From: Bacteroidales bacterium
GTDB taxonomy: Bacteria; Bacteroidota; Bacteroidia; Bacteroidales; UBA7960
Assembly: GCA_003557805.1 (NCBI GenBank)
Contig: PWNY01000432.1
Span: 1 to 7,905, forward strand
DNA length: 7,905 nucleotides
Direction of reading: 5' to 3'
A program made the position numbers and the translations under genes. This document shows, one piece after another, positions 7,353 through 7,905 of this stretch. The notes under the pieces are model-generated. The model ran no database searches, was not told the origin of the DNA, and worked only from the letters and a program-made list of their open reading frames with translations. The number at the start of each line of letters is the position of its first letter. The stretch's first letter is position 1.

Positions 7353-7370
7353 ATGTTAAGCAATTAACTG
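7353..7370. promoter_or_regulatory. Rex-like operator candidate (TGTTAA-N4-TTAAC)
   Basis: TGTTAAGCAATTAAC at 7354-7368 matches 11 of the 14 fixed positions of the Rex consensus TTGTTAA-N4-TTAACAA, with GTTAA/TTAAC as a perfect inverted repeat. It overlaps the -33 region of the plus-strand promoter candidate, with its centre about 42 bp before the predicted start site. A Crp/Fnr-family activator is therefore a second reading of the same dyad. Its position between two hydrogenase units suits either. Confidence 0.4.
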
Positions 7371-7398
7371 TTTTTCTGGAAAGCTTTACTTATTTTTG
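7367..7398 (+). promoter_or_regulatory. Candidate promoter of the [2Fe-2S] gene (Bacteroidota type)
   Basis: TATTTTTG at 7391-7398 fits the TAnnTTTG -7 consensus exactly. ACTG at 7367-7370 lies 20 bp upstream and only partly matches the -33 TTTG. A start near 7404 would leave a leader of about 32 nt before the ATG at 7436. The same 8-bp element occurs in the opposing hyd promoter candidate. Confidence 0.45.
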
Positions 7399-7419
7399 TT
7401 ATTCAAAGGCCTGTAACAA
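7396..7419. repeat. Inverted repeat TTGTTA-N12-TAACAA over the predicted start site
   Basis: Perfect 6-bp arms, TTGTTA at 7396-7401 and TAACAA at 7414-7419, are separated by 12 bp. The arms are Rex half-sites, but the spacing is 12 instead of 6. The repeat covers the end of the -7 element and the predicted start site, where a bound protein would repress. A weak 6-bp RNA hairpin is the alternative. Confidence 0.3.
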
Positions 7420-7435
7420 CAAAATCCGGACCGGA

Positions 7436-7687
7436 ATGGATCAAGAAATTGTTATATGCATGGGCAGCAGTTGTTTTTCAAGGGGAAACAAGACAAGCCT
7501 CGGGATAATAAAAAAATACCTTAAGGAAAAAGGGCTTGAGAGCAACATTCTTTTCAGGGGTTCACACTGTTTTGGCGAGTGTGAGAACGGACCCGTGCTT
7601 AAGTTAGGTGATAATAAGTTCACACGGGTTAGCCCGGAAAACGTTACCGAACTGTTGGATTCCTTTTTTTCAGGCCAGCATAACTAA
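7436..7687 (+). CDS. Thioredoxin-like [2Fe-2S] ferredoxin domain protein
   Basis: An 83-residue protein that is essentially one thioredoxin-like [2Fe-2S] domain, like the C-terminal half of NuoE/HydC without its helical N-terminus. The four expected ligands are present: C8 and C13 (CMGSSC), C45 and C49 (CFGEC), followed by GPVLKLGDNKF, which aligns with the family segment after the second Cys pair. There is no signal peptide or membrane segment. It is the first gene of the divergent unit, and the next gene starts 14 bp after its stop. In known gene clusters a small ferredoxin of this kind often precedes a sensory [FeFe]-hydrogenase, so it probably passes electrons to or from that partner. The ATG at 7436 is the only reasonable start; no Shine-Dalgarno sequence is visible. 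Confidence 0.9.
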   Translation: MDQEIVICMGSSCFSRGNKTSLGIIKKYLKEKGLESNILFRGSHCFGECENGPVLKLGDNKFTRVSPENVTELLDSFFSGQHN

Positions 7688-7701
7688 CCAAGACCTCAAC
7701 A

Positions 7702-7905
7702 ATGAAAATCATTAAGATCGACCATGACCGGTGTACGCTTTCATATGCTTGTGTCAGGGCCTGTCCGGTGAAGGCCATAACAGCCGGGGGCAATGAAGGT
7801 AAACCAGTTGTAAACCATAATCGTTGCATCGGATGCGGTAGCTGCCTTTTTGTATGCTCAGCAGATGCAGTTTCACATGACAGTGATATTGATAAAGTTG
7901 TTGAA
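7702..7905 (+). CDS. Iron-sulfur protein, 5' part only (probable second sensory [FeFe]-hydrogenase)
   Basis: The first 68 codons are present and the gene continues past the right edge. It begins with a ferredoxin-like module, MKIIKIDHDRCTLSYACVRACP. The first motif has C11, C17 and C21, but the position of the second ligand (residue 14) is Ser. The second motif is complete: C44, C47, C50, C54 (CIGCGSCLFVC). The layout and the following SADAVSHDSDIDKV resemble the N-terminus of the HydS-like kinase in this window (C16 to C55 there, then FSIDRVK), which is why I suggest a related H-cluster protein. This is inference, since no H-cluster motif is inside the window; another ferredoxin-domain protein remains possible. 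It lies 14 bp after the [2Fe-2S] gene and is probably co-transcribed with it. Confidence 0.75.
   Translation, partial: MKIIKIDHDRCTLSYACVRACPVKAITAGGNEGKPVVNHNRCIGCGSCLFVCSADAVSHDSDIDKVVE

Noticed and set aside
7141..7435. Small RNA, riboswitch, tRNA, CRISPR or attachment site in the spacer
   Set aside because: No stable long stem, no spaced identical repeats beyond the short direct repeat, no tRNA-like cloverleaf and no known riboswitch core were seen.
7644..7829. 61-codon minus-strand open frame at the end of the [2Fe-2S] gene
   Set aside because: It overlaps two plus-strand genes with clear Cys motifs and shows no domain of its own.

Overview
The window carries an [FeFe]-hydrogenase locus of two divergent transcription units around a 295-bp AT-rich spacer (7141-7435). 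The left unit, all on the minus strand from 7140 to the left edge, encodes the three subunits of a soluble, NAD-linked (probably electron-bifurcating) hydrogenase in the order HydC (NuoE-like), HydB (NuoF-like), HydA (H-cluster catalytic subunit). It continues into a sensory-type [FeFe]-hydrogenase fused to a histidine kinase, a stand-alone receiver protein, and a second receiver protein cut by the window edge. Junctions are 2-13 bp gaps or a 4-bp overlap, so one polycistronic mRNA is likely.

The right unit, on the plus strand, starts with an 83-residue thioredoxin-like [2Fe-2S] protein, followed by the first 68 codons of a protein with two ferredoxin-type 4Fe-4S motifs. By context this is probably a second sensory hydrogenase, but the part that would prove it lies beyond the right edge.

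The spacer holds a TAnnTTTG-type (Bacteroidota) promoter candidate in each direction, three dyads resembling operators of the NADH/NAD+ sensor Rex, and a 12-bp-period direct repeat in the hyd leader. Clear Shine-Dalgarno sequences are absent before the genes. Together these suggest an anaerobic or fermentative member of the Bacteroidota. This is inference: no rRNA or marker gene is present.

Inferred working model: HydABC exchanges electrons between NAD(H), ferredoxin and H2. The HydS-kinase reads H2 or redox state at a modified H-cluster and passes phosphate to the receivers encoded next to it. The spacer dyads could add control by NADH/NAD+. No H-cluster maturase genes (hydE, hydF, hydG) lie in the window. 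Points that stand out are the kinase fusion inside the hydrogenase operon, changed residues along the HydA proton path, an insertion and substituted conserved positions in HydB, and a Ser in place of a cluster-ligand Cys in the right-edge protein.
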